DNA of 64,000 bases from Streptococcus infantis (GCF_000963255.1 NZ_JYOV01000014.1:78220-142219); one strand, 5' to 3'. Shown: positions 39,193 to 49,558, counted from the first letter of the stretch. The notes: generated by a model not told the origin, from the sequence alone. A program made the numbers and translations.

Positions 39193-40006
39193 ATTGTTCT
39201 ACTTCTGTTAGCTTAGCAGCTTTTTCAAGATAAGTTTGGTAAGTTCCGTCATCTTTCAGTTTTTGGATGACCTTATCAACTACTTCTTTCAAATCTGAGT
39301 TACCTTTTTTGATAGCTACGGCATTTGCTTCGCCTTCTTTCATAGTCAAGCTTACTGTAGCTACAGCCAAATCTGAGTTCTTAGCAGCATAGCTTAGTGC
39401 TACTGGCTCATCCATATGAACGGCATCTACTTTACTAGATTGAAGCTCGTTGACTGCTTCGCCCATGTTTGTCAAAGAAGTCAACTGTGCCTTTGGAAGT
39501 TGCTCTTTAACCATAGATTCAGGAACAGTCCCTTTCTGAGCTGCAATATTAGCACTTGCTAGAGAGTCCAAATCCTTGTATTTTTCAAGATCTGACTTTC
39601 TGATAAGGAAGCTAATTTTATTTTCATAGTAAGGAATTGAGAAATCAAAGACTTCTTGTCTTTCTTCAGTTGCACTGATTCCCGCAATGGCCAAATCAGC
39701 CTTACCTGTCTGAAGACTAGTCAAGACATTATCAAAGCTCATGCTTGAAATTTCCAATTTCACTCCAAGTTCATCAGCGATTGCTTGCGCCATGTCAATA
39801 TCAGCACCTACGACTTGGTTCTTACCATCTACAAGGGATTGAAACTCAAAGGGAGCATAGTCTGGACTAGTTGCGACCACTAATTTCCCTTTTTGCTTGA
39901 TGGCCTCCACTGCAGACTGTGAGCTTGAGCTAGACGATTGGCAAGCTACTAAAAAGAAGCTTGCAAGAAAACTACATAAGACAAATATCCATTTTTTAAA
40001 ATTCAT
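39191..40006 (-). CDS. Amino acid ABC transporter substrate-binding lipoprotein
   Basis: 271 residues. Signal peptide with lipobox LVAC, mature Cys about residue 22, then a Ser-rich linker and a PBP type 3 domain (LVVATSPDYAPFEF ... ADIDMAQAIADELGV). Binds an amino acid outside the cell and would deliver it to a permease/ATPase pair that is not adjacent. Strong consensus promoter; single-gene unit. Confidence 0.9.
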   Translation of the reverse strand: MNFKKWIFVLCSFLASFFLVACQSSSSSSQSAVEAIKQKGKLVVATSPDYAPFEFQSLVDGKNQVVGADIDMAQAIADELGVKLEISSMSFDNVLTSLQTGKADLAIAGISATEERQEVFDFSIPYYENKISFLIRKSDLEKYKDLDSLASANIAAQKGTVPESMVKEQLPKAQLTSLTNMGEAVNELQSSKVDAVHMDEPVALSYAAKNSDLAVATVSLTMKEGEANAVAIKKGNSDLKEVVDKVIQKLKDDGTYQTYLEKAAKLTEVEQ

Positions 40007-40037
40007 AAATAAACAACCTCTCTGTTAATTTTGTATA

Positions 40038-40066
40038 ATTATAACTCTATAAACTTTGTTTGTCAA
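40038..40066 (-). promoter_or_regulatory. Strong promoter of the binding-protein gene
   Basis: Perfect consensus: TTGACA (40066-40061), 17-bp spacer, TATAAT (40043-40038). Confidence 0.85.
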
Positions 40067-40108
40067 GCATATTTTAAATTTTTATGAAAAATTTTCAATT
40101 TTTCTTTC

Positions 40109-40146
40109 AAAAAAGGAGCTTTTACTTACTAACAAGCTCCTTTTTT
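40109..40146 (-). terminator. Terminator after phoU
   Basis: AAAAAAGGAGCTT (40109-40121) and AAGCTCCTTTTTT (40134-40146), a 13-bp stem. Confidence 0.85.
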
Positions 40147-40163
40147 TGCATAATTAATCAATC

Positions 40164-40817
40164 TTACAATTCAACAATCTTACCTGTTTCAAAGTAAACA
40201 ACCCATTCACAGATATTTTTTGCATAGTCACCAATGCGTTCCAAGTAAGAAATAACTTGGAAGTAATCACGACCTGTGACGATGGCTTCAGGATGTTTCT
40301 TGATTTCTTCTGTAGCTAGGTCTCGAATGTTATCAAAGTAATGGTTGATATTTTCATCCATGGTTGCAACTTCATAGGCTTGATCTACGGAACCATTCAA
40401 ATAAAGTTCTAAAGCGGCTTCAACAAAGTTTTTTACTTCACGACCCATTTTTTTGATTTCTTCTTCAACTGCAGGGATGCGTTGCTCACCCTTCATACGA
40501 ATCGTTGCTTTTGCGATAGATACTGCATGGTCTCCCATACGTTCTAGGTCTGAAACAGCTTTTAAAACTGTCAAAACTGTTCGCAAGTCCTGTGAAACTG
40601 GCTGTTGTAGGGCAATCATTTCAAATGATTTCTTTTCAAGTTTCACTTCGTATTCGTTTACTTCTGCATCTTCCTCAATGACTTCTTTAGCCATGTCACG
40701 GTCATGCGTTACAAAAGCACGTACGGTACGATTGATTTGGGAAAGAACTTCTTGTCCCATGGCATAAAACTGATTATGCAATTTCTCTAAATCTTCTTCA
40801 AATTGAGATCGTAACAT
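40164..40817 (-). CDS. phoU: Phosphate uptake regulator PhoU
   Basis: 217 residues, two three-helix-bundle repeats each with the E/DxxxD metal-binding pattern (RMGDHAV and RIGDYAKN). Modulates Pst transport and the phosphate two-component signal. Last gene of the pst operon, 11 bp after pstB. Confidence 0.94.
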   Translation of the reverse strand: MLRSQFEEDLEKLHNQFYAMGQEVLSQINRTVRAFVTHDRDMAKEVIEEDAEVNEYEVKLEKKSFEMIALQQPVSQDLRTVLTVLKAVSDLERMGDHAVSIAKATIRMKGEQRIPAVEEEIKKMGREVKNFVEAALELYLNGSVDQAYEVATMDENINHYFDNIRDLATEEIKKHPEAIVTGRDYFQVISYLERIGDYAKNICEWVVYFETGKIVEL

Positions 40818-40828
40818 CTTCTCACTCC

Positions 40829-41587
40829 TTATCCAAATTTACCTGAAATGTAGTCCTCTGTCTCCTTATGTTGAGGATAGAGGAACATATCCTTGGTATC
40901 GTTAAATTCAATCAAATCTCCATTGAGGAAAAATCCTGTCTTATCAGAGATTCGAGATGCCTGCTGCATAGAACGAGTGACCAAGAGCATGGTGTACTTG
41001 TCTTTTAGACCATACAAGGTTTCCTCAATCTTACCAGCAGAAATAGGGTCCAAGGCTGAAGTTGGTTCATCCAAAAGGATGATTTTAGGACTAGTCGCCA
41101 ATACACGTGCCACACAAACACGTTGCTGTTGCCCACCTGAAAGACCAATGGCAGAGTCATGCAAACGGTCCTTGACCTCATCCCAGATTGAAGCACGTTG
41201 TAAAGCCTTCTCCACTGCTTCATCTAAGACCTGCTTATCCTTTTCTCCATTTATGCGAAGGCCATAAACGACATTTTCATAGATAGACATAGGAAAAGGA
41301 TTGGGTTGTTGGAATACCATTCCAATTTCCTTACGCAATTCAACTGTATCGGTACGAGGGCTATAGATGTTGTGACCGTTATAAACCACTGATCCAGTTG
41401 TCGTCACTTCAGGATTAAGGTCACCCATTCGGTTAATAGCCTTTAGAAGTGTTGATTTTCCAGATCCAGACGGACCGATAAGGGCTGTAATTTCCTTGGG
41501 TTGGAATGATAAGGAAACACTATTCAAGGCCTTCTTTTTATTGTAATAGACTGACAGGTCTGAAACCTGCAAAATCGGTTCTGTCAT
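40829..41587 (-). CDS. pstB: Phosphate ABC transporter ATP-binding protein, second copy
   Basis: 252 residues. Walker [10 protein letters not shown], signature LSGGQQQR and Walker [13 protein letters not shown] are normal, but the switch-histidine position reads VTRSMQQA instead of VTHSMQQA: the codon is CGT. The paralogue next door keeps the histidine. Loss of this residue usually weakens hydrolysis, so PstB copies may form an asymmetric pair. 12 bp downstream of the other pstB. Confidence 0.93.
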   Translation of the reverse strand: MTEPILQVSDLSVYYNKKKALNSVSLSFQPKEITALIGPSGSGKSTLLKAINRMGDLNPEVTTTGSVVYNGHNIYSPRTDTVELRKEIGMVFQQPNPFPMSIYENVVYGLRINGEKDKQVLDEAVEKALQRASIWDEVKDRLHDSAIGLSGGQQQRVCVARVLATSPKIILLDEPTSALDPISAGKIEETLYGLKDKYTMLLVTRSMQQASRISDKTGFFLNGDLIEFNDTKDMFLYPQHKETEDYISGKFG

Positions 41588-41599
41588 ACTGTTCCCTTT

Positions 41600-42403
41600 C
41601 TAACCAAAGTGTCCAGTTACATAGTCATTAGTAGACTGTAGCTTAGCATTTTGGAAAATATTAGCAGTCTTATCATACTCAATCAAATCACCCAAGTAGA
41701 AAAATCCTGTGTAGTCACTAGCACGCGCAGCCTGTTGCATACTGTGGGTTACGATGATAATGGTAAAGTCCTTCTTCAACTCAAGCATGGTTTCCTCAAG
41801 TTGAGCTGTCGCAATCGGATCTAAGGCTGATGCAGGTTCATCCATCAAGAGAATATCCGGTTTAACAGAGATTGCACGAGCGATACAAAGTCGTTGCTGC
41901 TGACCACCTGATAGGGTCAAGGCCGACTTGTGAAGATCGTCTTTGACCTGATCCCAGAGGGCAGCCTGACGAAGTGATGTTTCTACAATTTCATCTAGGA
42001 CTTTCTTGTCCTTGACCCCTGCACGTTCATGTGCAAAAGTAATATTACGATAGATTGATTTAGCAAATGGATTTGGACGTTGAAACACCATTCCGATATG
42101 TTTACGCATTTCATAAACATTGATCTCAGGACGGTTAACGTCAATACCTCGATAGAGGATTTGGCCTGTAACCTTGGCAATATCAATGGTATCATTCATA
42201 CGGTTGAGACTGCGTAGATAGGTTGATTTCCCAGATCCCGACGGACCAATCAGGGCCGTGATTTTATTTTTTTCGAATTGCATATCGACGCCCTTAATGG
42301 ATTCATTTTTACCGTAGTAAACATGTAAATCCTTAGTAGAGAGGGCCACTTTTTCTTCTGGAAAGGTAATGATATGCTTTTCATCCCAATTATATTTTGA
42401 CAT
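41600..42403 (-). CDS. pstB: Phosphate ABC transporter ATP-binding protein, first copy
   Basis: 267 residues with intact Walker [10 protein letters not shown], signature LSGGQQQR, Walker B ILLMDEPASALD and switch VTHSMQQA. About 20 residues longer than its neighbour at the N-terminus. Provides energy for PstCA. Two tandem pstB genes are usual in the streptococcal pst locus. Confidence 0.94.
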   Translation of the reverse strand: MSKYNWDEKHIITFPEEKVALSTKDLHVYYGKNESIKGVDMQFEKNKITALIGPSGSGKSTYLRSLNRMNDTIDIAKVTGQILYRGIDVNRPEINVYEMRKHIGMVFQRPNPFAKSIYRNITFAHERAGVKDKKVLDEIVETSLRQAALWDQVKDDLHKSALTLSGGQQQRLCIARAISVKPDILLMDEPASALDPIATAQLEETMLELKKDFTIIIVTHSMQQAARASDYTGFFYLGDLIEYDKTANIFQNAKLQSTNDYVTGHFG

Positions 42404-42413
42404 GGCTTCTCCT

Positions 42414-43298
42414 TTAGGCAGCGGTTAATTTCTTGTGTAAGTAGCTTCCGAGTTTGCGAGCTCCAAAGTTAAAGATTAAGATAAAGATTAGGAGCACCGC
42501 AGCAGAACCTGCTGAAACAAGTGTTCCATCAGGAATAGTTCCTTCACTGTTGACTTTCCAGATATGAACAGCCAAGGTTTCTGCTTGACGGAAGATTGAG
42601 ATTGGACTGGTTACACTGAGGACATTCCAGTTTGACCAGTCAAGAGCTGGTGCTGATTGTCCTGCAGTATAGATAAGAGCCGCAGCTTCACCAAAGATAC
42701 GACCTGATGCAAGGACAACACCCGTAACAATACCAGGTAGGGCTTCGGGGATAACAACATGAAGAACTGTTTCCCAACGAGAAAGTCCAAGCGCTAAACC
42801 AGCTTCACGTTGCGTATGGTGAACGTGTTTCAAACTGTCTTCAACATTACGAGTCATTTGTGGAAGGTTAAAGACAGTTAAAGCCAAGGCACCAGAAATA
42901 ATTGAAAATCCATATTCAAACTGAACTACAAAGATAAGGTAACCAAAGAGACCAACAACGACTGATGGTAGAGAAGACAAAATCTCAATACAGGTACGAA
43001 CGAAGTTGGTAACACGACCTTTTTTGGCATACTCAGCCAAGTAAATCCCAGCTCCCATTGACAAAGGCACAGAGATGAACAAGGTGATGACCAAAAGGAA
43101 GAAGGAATTATAAAGCTGAATTCCAATACCTCCACCTGCTTGGTAAGAAGATGATTTTCCAGTCAAGAAGGACCAAGAAACATGAGGTAAGCCTCGAACC
43201 AAGATATAGAGAATCAAGGAAGCAAGAATGGTCACAATGATTCCTGCGATGGTATAGAGGACAGCTGTTGCAAGTTTATCTAATTTCTTAGCGTGCAT
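42414..43298 (-). CDS. pstA: Phosphate ABC transporter permease PstA
   Basis: 294 residues, six membrane segments, with the permease loop ALGLSRWETVLHVVIPEALPG near residue 185. Overlaps pstC by 11 bp. Channel partner of PstC. Confidence 0.94.
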   Translation of the reverse strand: MHAKKLDKLATAVLYTIAGIIVTILASLILYILVRGLPHVSWSFLTGKSSSYQAGGGIGIQLYNSFFLLVITLFISVPLSMGAGIYLAEYAKKGRVTNFVRTCIEILSSLPSVVVGLFGYLIFVVQFEYGFSIISGALALTVFNLPQMTRNVEDSLKHVHHTQREAGLALGLSRWETVLHVVIPEALPGIVTGVVLASGRIFGEAAALIYTAGQSAPALDWSNWNVLSVTSPISIFRQAETLAVHIWKVNSEGTIPDGTLVSAGSAAVLLIFILIFNFGARKLGSYLHKKLTAA

Positions 43299-44205
43299 AG
43301 TTTTTCTTTCCTCTTTCTTTCGTAATCAATTTAATCACACTGTTAAAGGCCAAACTCATCAAGAGCAATACTAGGGCCAGTGACCAAAGAACATTATTAT
43401 CAACAGTTCCCATAACGGTATTACCAATTCCCATGGTCAAAACAGAGGTTAAAGTCGCAGCAGGTGTTGTCAATGAAGTTGGGACAACGGCTGAGTTTCC
43501 GACCACCATCTGAATAGCTAGTGCTTCACCGAAAGCACGCGCCATACCAAAGACTACAGCCGTAAAAATACCTGAACGAGCAGCCTTCAAAGTAACACGC
43601 CAGATTGTTTGCCAACGAGTCGCTCCCATAGCTAAACTTGCTTCACGGTAGTGACGAGGCACTGCCCTTAAGCTATCAGTTGTCATAAAGGTTACAGTCG
43701 GCAAGATCATAACAAAGAGAACGAAAATCCCTGATAAAATACCAAAACCTGTTCCACCAAAGACACTACGTACAAATGGTACAACGACCTGCAAACCGAT
43801 AAATCCGTAAACTACCGAAGGAATCCCAACTAGAAGTTCGATAGCTGGTTGCAAAATCTTAGCTCCTTTTGGCGATACTTCTGTCATAAAGACCGCAGCA
43901 CCAATTGCAAATGGTGTTGCGATAAGAGCTGATAGGATGGTAACGATAAAGGAACCTAAAATCATTGGAAGGGCGCCAAACTGTTTACCTGATGGATTCC
44001 AAGTTGCACCAAAGAGAAAATCAAAGATATTCACACCATTAACAAAGAAGGTAGATAACCCTTTTTGGGCTACAAAGATTAAAATCATAGCCACAATGAT
44101 AACAATCAAAGAGAGACAGGCAAAAGTCAGACTTTTCCCTAATTTCTCAAGACGAGAGTTCTTTGATGGAGAGAGCAATTTTTTAGATAATTCTTCTTGA
44201 TTCAT
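43288..44205 (-). CDS. pstC: Phosphate ABC transporter permease PstC
   Basis: 305 residues, six membrane segments after a cytoplasmic N-terminus; permease loop AMGATRWQTIWRVTLKAARSG near 200. Overlaps pstS by one base (TAATG) and pstA by 11 bp. Confidence 0.94.
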   Translation of the reverse strand: MNQEELSKKLLSPSKNSRLEKLGKSLTFACLSLIVIIVAMILIFVAQKGLSTFFVNGVNIFDFLFGATWNPSGKQFGALPMILGSFIVTILSALIATPFAIGAAVFMTEVSPKGAKILQPAIELLVGIPSVVYGFIGLQVVVPFVRSVFGGTGFGILSGIFVLFVMILPTVTFMTTDSLRAVPRHYREASLAMGATRWQTIWRVTLKAARSGIFTAVVFGMARAFGEALAIQMVVGNSAVVPTSLTTPAATLTSVLTMGIGNTVMGTVDNNVLWSLALVLLLMSLAFNSVIKLITKERGKKNYAR

Positions 44206-45083
44206 TATTGACTCCCTTCTAGCGCTGTTACAGTCCCTGCAGCATCTTTTTCAACCTTCATTTCCTTAACAGAAATATAGCCCATTCCTTTAACGATTCC
44301 GTTCTGAGCTTCGTCTGAAAGGATAAAGTTTAAGAATTCGGCAACCAATTCATTTGGCTCACCAAGTGTATACATATGTTCATAAGACCACAAAGGCCAA
44401 TTATTCGTGGTTACATTCTCTGAAATTGGTTCATAACCATTGAGTTTGATTGTCCCAACAGAATCATCAACATAAGCAAATGCTAAGTAGGAAATAGCTC
44501 CAGGGGTTTGAGAAACGATTGATTTGACCATCCCGTTTGAATCCTGTTCCTGACTTTGCATTGCTGATTGACCATTCATGATCACACTATCAAAGGTTGC
44601 ACGAGAACCTGAACTAGCCGCACGGTTGATTATAGAGATGGCTAAATCTTTCCCACCGACTTCTTTCCAGTTGGTAATTTCTCCTGTGAAGATTTGTCGG
44701 AGTTGATCTGTCGTTAGATTATCAACATCTACTTCTTTATTGATAATAACAGCCAAACCTGCAACAGCTACCTTATGATCAACCAAGGCTGAAGCATCAA
44801 TACCGTCTTTTTCCTCCGCAAATACATCCGAATTTCCGACATCTACTGCTCCTGACTGAACCTGCGATAGTCCTGTACCAGAACCACCACCTTGAACATT
44901 GACAGTTTTACCGATATGAGCTGATGCGAATTCATCTGCTGCCGCCTCGACTAAAGGTTGGAGGGCAGTTGAGCCAACAGCTGTCATTGACTCCCCACGA
45001 TCAATCCAACTTGCACACCCTGCTAGTGAACCAGCAAGTAAAAAGGTTGCAAGAAAGAGGGTGAGTTTTTTAAATTTTTTCAC
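44205..45083 (-). CDS. pstS: Phosphate-binding lipoprotein PstS
   Basis: 292 residues from a GTG start at 45083, which has AAGGAG 8 nt upstream. Signal peptide with lipobox LAGC. Phosphate-contact segments GSTALQPL and [11 protein letters not shown] are present. Captures inorganic phosphate outside the cell; first gene of pstS-pstC-pstA-pstB-pstB-phoU, normally induced at low phosphate by PnpRS in streptococci. Confidence 0.95.
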   Translation of the reverse strand: MKKFKKLTLFLATFLLAGSLAGCASWIDRGESMTAVGSTALQPLVEAAADEFASAHIGKTVNVQGGGSGTGLSQVQSGAVDVGNSDVFAEEKDGIDASALVDHKVAVAGLAVIINKEVDVDNLTTDQLRQIFTGEITNWKEVGGKDLAISIINRAASSGSRATFDSVIMNGQSAMQSQEQDSNGMVKSIVSQTPGAISYLAFAYVDDSVGTIKLNGYEPISENVTTNNWPLWSYEHMYTLGEPNELVAEFLNFILSDEAQNGIVKGMGYISVKEMKVEKDAAGTVTALEGSQ

Positions 45084-45167
45084 TATTTGTCTCCTTGAAA
45101 ATAATGATGAATAGCTTGGAATTTCGCCCTATTTTTCTAATGTTTTATGCAAAAAATCCATACTTCC

Positions 45168-45196
45168 ACTATAACATAGAATACTGATTTTGACTA
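45168..45196 (-). promoter_or_regulatory. pstS promoter
   Basis: TAGTCA (45196-45191), 17-bp spacer, TATAGT (45173-45168). The poor -35 fits an activator-dependent promoter. Confidence 0.5.
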
Positions 45197-46507
45197 GTTT
45201 TTTACCTTAAACCTCAAGCCCTTAGGGAAATAATTCTTCAAGATATTTCCGATCACTTTTGCAAAGCCTAGACCATTCCCACCAACTAAAACTTGGTACC
45301 AGCCATTTGGCAAAGTTTCAGACAATTGAACTGTCTCACCGGCCACGTATTTAACAAAGTCCTCTTCATGAATTTCAATTGATTGTTTGACTTGGCTTGG
45401 TTTTAAAGATAATCCAAGTGCAAAGCTTGGTTCAAAACGTTTTTTCTTAAAGGTTCCAAGATGGAGTCCGTTTCGTGCAATCTTAAGCTTACCCAAATCT
45501 GGTAAGACTTCTGGTAAGAGATACAGTTGGTCTCCAAAAGTCTGTAAAATACCTGGCAAATTAATCTTTAGGTGTTTTTTTTCAAAATCTTGCCATAAAC
45601 TCAACTGTTCGCGACTGATATTAGTCTTAGAAGGCTTGAACTTGCCTGACTTGTTTTGTCCCTTAAACTGAAGATGAGCAACAAATTGGCCTTCTCCCTT
45701 AAAACGATGTGGGTACATCCGAGCTGTCTCTGGAAAATCAATCCCAGGAGCCATCCCATTGATAGGTTCGATTGGAATCAATTCAAAATCATAACTATCC
45801 AGTAACCATTTGATAATTTCTTCGTTTTCTTCTGGGGCCCAGGTACAGGTTGAATAAACCAAACGGCCACCATCAGCCAACATGGTGACCGCATCCTCTA
45901 GAATTTCACGCTGCAAGTCAGCACATTGGCTTGGATATTCTACACTCCAATAATCCATAGCATCTGGCTGTTTTCGGAACATCCCTTCTCCAGAGCATGG
46001 TGCATCTAGGACAATTAGGTCAAAATATCCTTTAAATACTTTAGCCAAACGATCGGCAGATTCATTGGTTACAACTACATTTGATGCTCCAAACCGTTCC
46101 ATATTTTCAACCAAAATCTTAGCTCGCTTGCTAGAAATTTCATTGGAAACAAGTAGTCCTTCGCCTGCAAGATAAGCTGCCAGTTGAGTTGATTTCCCAC
46201 CGGGAGCCGCTGCCAAATCCAAGACCTTCATGCCTGGTTTTGGTTTAGCTACTTGAGCAACCATTTGAGCAGCAGGTTCTTGGGAATAGACCAAGCCTGT
46301 TACATGTTCAGAAGATTTCCCAGAAACCTTGCCATAATAGCCCCAAGGTGTATGTGGAATAGCATCTGAAAAAGAAACTTGGCTTTCTTTTAAGGGATTG
46401 ATGCGAAAGGCGGAAACTGCCTCATCATCAAAAGAGGCAAGAAAAGCTCTTGCCTCATCTCCCAATATTGCTTCATATTTTTTTACAAATCCTTCTGGAA
46501 ATTGCAT
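45194..46507 (-). CDS. rsmF: 16S rRNA m5C methyltransferase, RsmF/NOL1-NOP2-Sun family
   Basis: 437 residues. SAM-binding motif LDLAAAPGGKST near residue 110; motif IV DAPCSGEGMFRK and motif VI STCTWAPEENEE carry the two catalytic cysteines. The C-terminal ~130 residues fit the RsmF-type RNA-binding extension. The specific rRNA base is inferred from family. Its 3' end overlaps the pstS promoter region; 7 bp downstream of the next gene. Confidence 0.9.
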   Translation of the reverse strand: MQFPEGFVKKYEAILGDEARAFLASFDDEAVSAFRINPLKESQVSFSDAIPHTPWGYYGKVSGKSSEHVTGLVYSQEPAAQMVAQVAKPKPGMKVLDLAAAPGGKSTQLAAYLAGEGLLVSNEISSKRAKILVENMERFGASNVVVTNESADRLAKVFKGYFDLIVLDAPCSGEGMFRKQPDAMDYWSVEYPSQCADLQREILEDAVTMLADGGRLVYSTCTWAPEENEEIIKWLLDSYDFELIPIEPINGMAPGIDFPETARMYPHRFKGEGQFVAHLQFKGQNKSGKFKPSKTNISREQLSLWQDFEKKHLKINLPGILQTFGDQLYLLPEVLPDLGKLKIARNGLHLGTFKKKRFEPSFALGLSLKPSQVKQSIEIHEEDFVKYVAGETVQLSETLPNGWYQVLVGGNGLGFAKVIGNILKNYFPKGLRFKVKN

Positions 46508-46513
46508 GTAAGT

Positions 46514-47266
46514 TTATTTCCTTTCATAGATATAGGATTGAATTTCTGCCAACTTGTCTGTTGGAACCATCATAATTGGTTGTCGTGTCTGAAAATCCAC
46601 CGGCTCTCCATTTAAGGTTACAATCTGATAACCTAAACTTTTTCCAATGATACCAGCTGCAGCATAGTCCCAAGGTTGGAGATAGGTGATATAGGTCAAT
46701 AGCTGACAAGATAATATTTTTGAAAAGCTGATAGCTGCACTTCCATAGATACGTACACCAAGTGAAGCATTAGCCAATTCTGCGACACCCCAAGCGTTTG
46801 TTTCCAACATGCCAGCATTACTCGCAATTAGAAAATCTCGCAAGGGCTTATCCTTAAAATTAGGCAAGGGTTCTTCATTGAGACAGGCCTGAAAAGTACC
46901 TCCTCCATGATAACAATGACCTTTCATGACATCATAAATGATCCCAAACTGGCCCACACCGTTTTCAAAATAGGCTAGCATAACGGCAAAATCATCACCT
47001 TGTGCGACAAAGTTGTTGGTACCATCAATGGGATCAATGACCCAAACAGATCCATGTCCAACTGAAGCACGTAGACATCCCTCTTCAGCACAAAATTGGT
47101 CATCAGGATAACGCGAACGAATCTTATCAATCAAAAAATTCTGAACTTCCTTGTCCAAACGAGTCACCAAGTCTGTAGGGGATGATTTTCTCTCAATATG
47201 CAATTCTTCCTGCATATGAGCTAGAATATAGTCTCCTGCTTCCTTGACAATCTCTTTGGCAAACAT
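46514..47266 (-). CDS. Inositol monophosphatase family protein
   Basis: 250 residues from the ATG at 47266, 4 nt after the stop of the upstream UPF0223 gene; a longer frame back to 47398 overlaps that gene and is rejected. Motifs DPIDGTNNFVAQGDDF and WDYAAAGIIG are the metal-binding signatures of the IMPase/FBPase family. Hydrolyses a sugar or inositol phosphate; true substrate unknown. Confidence 0.88.
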   Translation of the reverse strand: MFAKEIVKEAGDYILAHMQEELHIERKSSPTDLVTRLDKEVQNFLIDKIRSRYPDDQFCAEEGCLRASVGHGSVWVIDPIDGTNNFVAQGDDFAVMLAYFENGVGQFGIIYDVMKGHCYHGGGTFQACLNEEPLPNFKDKPLRDFLIASNAGMLETNAWGVAELANASLGVRIYGSAAISFSKILSCQLLTYITYLQPWDYAAAGIIGKSLGYQIVTLNGEPVDFQTRQPIMMVPTDKLAEIQSYIYERK

Positions 47267-47270
47267 AAAT

Positions 47271-47549
47271 TTATTTTCCAAGTGAAATCTTCCCTTCCCC
47301 TTGTTCTTTGGCCAATTGGACAGCTCGATAGAAGGAGTAACCACTCGCAGTTTCAAATTCACGGCCCAAGCGTTTTTCTTCACTCTTGCTTGGAACAACC
47401 GCTTTGAATCCCTTATAGGAATCTAGTAGTTTTTTTGCCTCTACCTTAGTCTCATAGGCTGCTTCAACATCATTAAAAAAAGAAAGCACTGAAGCAAGTT
47501 CTTCAGTGCTCCACGACAAATCTAGTGGGTAACTATACTGTTTATTCAT
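47271..47549 (-). CDS. UPF0223 family protein
   Basis: 92 residues, small helical protein of the UPF0223 group ([15 protein letters not shown]-terminus). Function unknown. Starts immediately after the stop of the Spx-family gene (no spacer) and is followed 4 nt later by the inositol phosphatase gene, giving a compact operon. Confidence 0.85.
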   Translation of the reverse strand: MNKQYSYPLDLSWSTEELASVLSFFNDVEAAYETKVEAKKLLDSYKGFKAVVPSKSEEKRLGREFETASGYSFYRAVQLAKEQGEGKISLGK

Positions 47550-47951
47550 CTAATTAATACCAGCTCTCAATGTAGCTTCTTTCAGTTCTTGTTTACGGTA
47601 ACTACGAGGGAGAAAAGCACGAATCTCATCTTCATTAAAACCGATTTGCATTCGCTTTGCATCAATAATAATCGGACGACGCAAAAGACTCGGATACTGC
47701 TCAATTAAATGAAGCAACTCCGATACTGAGATACTCTCTACATCAATATTCAATTTTTGAAAAATCTTTGAACGAGTCGAGATGATGTCATCAGTACCAT
47801 TTTCGGTCAAGGAAAGAATATGTTGCAGTTCTTTTCTCGTTAAAGGGCTGGTCATAATATTATGCTCTTGGAAGGGCACTTTATGATTCTCGAGCCAGGC
47901 CTTTGCTTTACGACATGATGTACAACTCGGTGATAAAAATAGTGTAATCAT
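47550..47951 (-). CDS. Spx/ArsC-family redox regulator
   Basis: 133 residues from the ATG at 47951, preceded by GAGGA; an upstream in-frame start at 47993 lies in the promoter leader. Thioredoxin-like fold with the redox pair in SCTSCRKA (Cys at 10 and 13) and the RPIIID segment near 95. Spx proteins bind the RNA polymerase alpha subunit and control stress genes. Which Spx paralogue this is cannot be told here. Confidence 0.87.
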   Translation of the reverse strand: MITLFLSPSCTSCRKAKAWLENHKVPFQEHNIMTSPLTRKELQHILSLTENGTDDIISTRSKIFQKLNIDVESISVSELLHLIEQYPSLLRRPIIIDAKRMQIGFNEDEIRAFLPRSYRKQELKEATLRAGIN

Positions 47952-47984
47952 GCTTTCCTCTTCTTTACATACTTTTCTATTCCT

Positions 47985-48013
47985 ATTATACAAAAAAATA
48001 AAGCGCTTGACTA
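47985..48013 (-). promoter_or_regulatory. Promoter of the spx-UPF0223-phosphatase unit
   Basis: TAGTCA (48013-48008), 17-bp spacer, TATAAT (47990-47985). Confidence 0.55.
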
Positions 48014-48024
48014 GTTATTTCCGT

Positions 48025-48060
48025 AAAAAAACCTACTTTTTCAAGAAAAATAGGGTTTTT
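48025..48060 (-). terminator. Terminator after the DUF1461 gene
   Basis: AAAAACC... and ...GGTTTTT arms with an A/T-rich inner stem, T run on the minus strand. Confidence 0.65.
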
Positions 48061-48161
48061 AGAATCAAATGTGAATGTTTCGCTTAAATATAGAAATATT
48101 CATGTTACAAACGATAGTTTTTTCCTAGATTTTATTTGGAATCAGTAATACTTTTCTTGAC

Positions 48162-48785
48162 TTATCTATTTGTTTTTCTACTCTGTAGGTACATAAATCC
48201 AAAAATCAATTCATACAAGCAGAAAAATAGAAGAAAGGCATGGAGGAAAAAGTCCTCTGGTAGGATAAGAATGACAGGATCCTTTGCTGGATCAAATAGC
48301 CAGGTATCATCACCTACAAAAAGAATTTGATGAAACAAAGTAAAGAACTGCTCAAATCCGATGAAGACACCAACTAACCCAAGTACCAAAGGTAGCGAGA
48401 GCATGATTAAGAGACCTCTACGGTACAGAGATAGAAATCCTTTCTGAATGACCTGCTTCCAAAAAAGATAGAATATCGGTAGAGTTACTAGTGCTACTCC
48501 TTGAGCCAGATGGAACAAATCCTTCACAACCGCAAAATGATAGATACCAGAAGCTGATGAAGGAAAATCTGGCATTTCCAATGCTTGATTTAATGGATTG
48601 GTCAAATAATCCATCAAAACATTAAAATTATGCTGGATAGTCTGAGGTTGCAGATGAACACGACTTGTCAAGTTTAACCAAGAAATTTCCTGAGGATAGA
48701 CAAACCAAGCCAGGTAAATGGTCAATAAAATAGCAAGCGAGAGGAGAAAGAGAATACTTCCTACAAAAGTAAACTTAGTTTTCAT
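48162..48785 (-). CDS. DUF1461/TIGR01906 family membrane protein
   Basis: 207 residues, about five membrane segments with a large extracytoplasmic loop after the first. Conserved HLxDVK-like region reads [13 protein letters not shown]. Family of unknown function widespread in Firmicutes. Overlaps the NagD-type phosphatase gene by 11 bp, end of the hemW operon. Confidence 0.82.
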   Translation of the reverse strand: MKTKFTFVGSILFLLSLAILLTIYLAWFVYPQEISWLNLTSRVHLQPQTIQHNFNVLMDYLTNPLNQALEMPDFPSSASGIYHFAVVKDLFHLAQGVALVTLPIFYLFWKQVIQKGFLSLYRRGLLIMLSLPLVLGLVGVFIGFEQFFTLFHQILFVGDDTWLFDPAKDPVILILPEDFFLHAFLLFFCLYELIFGFMYLQSRKTNR

Positions 48786-49548
48786 CGAAATCCCACTCCG
48801 CTAGACTTGAAAGGACATGAGTTGGTGCAATTGGTAAATCAGCTACTTCTTCAGGTTTTGTAAATCCTGTCGTTACCAAAAGGCTAGGAATGCCATTGTC
48901 AATACCAGCTCGAATATCAGTCAGGTAATTATCGCCCACCATGACAATTTCTTCTCGCTCAAGTCCTAGGTGTTCAACAGCCTTGTCCATAATAATCGCA
49001 TTAGGTTTTCCAATATAAACTGGTTTTACGCGAGTTGCTACTTCAAGAAGAGTAATCAGTGAACCAGCACCAGGCAAAAGTCCACGTTCAGTTGGAATGT
49101 TCAAATCAGGGTTGGTACCGATAAAATGAGCACCTTTATGGATAGCTAGGGTTGCTGTAGCAAATTTTTCATAGTCTACTTGCCAGTCCAAGCCAACAAC
49201 TACATAGGCTGGATTTTCTTTATCTTCAACATATCCTGCTGCTTGAATGGCTTCCTTTAGGCCTGCTTCTCCGATGACATAGACTGTCTTTTCAAGTCCT
49301 AGATCATTCATGTAATCAATAGTCGCTAAGGTTGCAGTATAAATGGTTGATACAGGCGTGTCGATGTTAAACTGATTAGCTAGCATCTCTTGAACACTTT
49401 CAGGTGTACGAGTGGTGTTGTTTGTCACAAAAAGATAAGGAATCTCTCTTTTTTGTAACTCATGAACAAAAGCTTCTCCTGCTGGGATTCTATCTTTCCC
49501 CTTATAGATTGTTCCGTCTAAATCAATTAAATATCCTTTATAAGTCAT
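48775..49548 (-). CDS. HAD-superfamily phosphatase, NagD-like (TIGR01457)
   Basis: 257 residues. Motif [12 protein letters not shown] at 8-18, motif [11 protein letters not shown] near 43, late motif VGDNYLTDI near 204. The C2-cap NagD group includes p-nitrophenyl and nucleotide phosphatases; substrate unknown. 10 bp downstream of the thioesterase gene. Confidence 0.88.
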   Translation of the reverse strand: MTYKGYLIDLDGTIYKGKDRIPAGEAFVHELQKREIPYLFVTNNTTRTPESVQEMLANQFNIDTPVSTIYTATLATIDYMNDLGLEKTVYVIGEAGLKEAIQAAGYVEDKENPAYVVVGLDWQVDYEKFATATLAIHKGAHFIGTNPDLNIPTERGLLPGAGSLITLLEVATRVKPVYIGKPNAIIMDKAVEHLGLEREEIVMVGDNYLTDIRAGIDNGIPSLLVTTGFTKPEEVADLPIAPTHVLSSLAEWDFDEN

Positions 49549-49558
49549 ATCTTTCTTT

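Noticed and set aside
47267..47398. Longer N-terminus for the inositol phosphatase gene
   Set aside because: It overlaps the UPF0223 gene in another frame and adds sequence without family resemblance.
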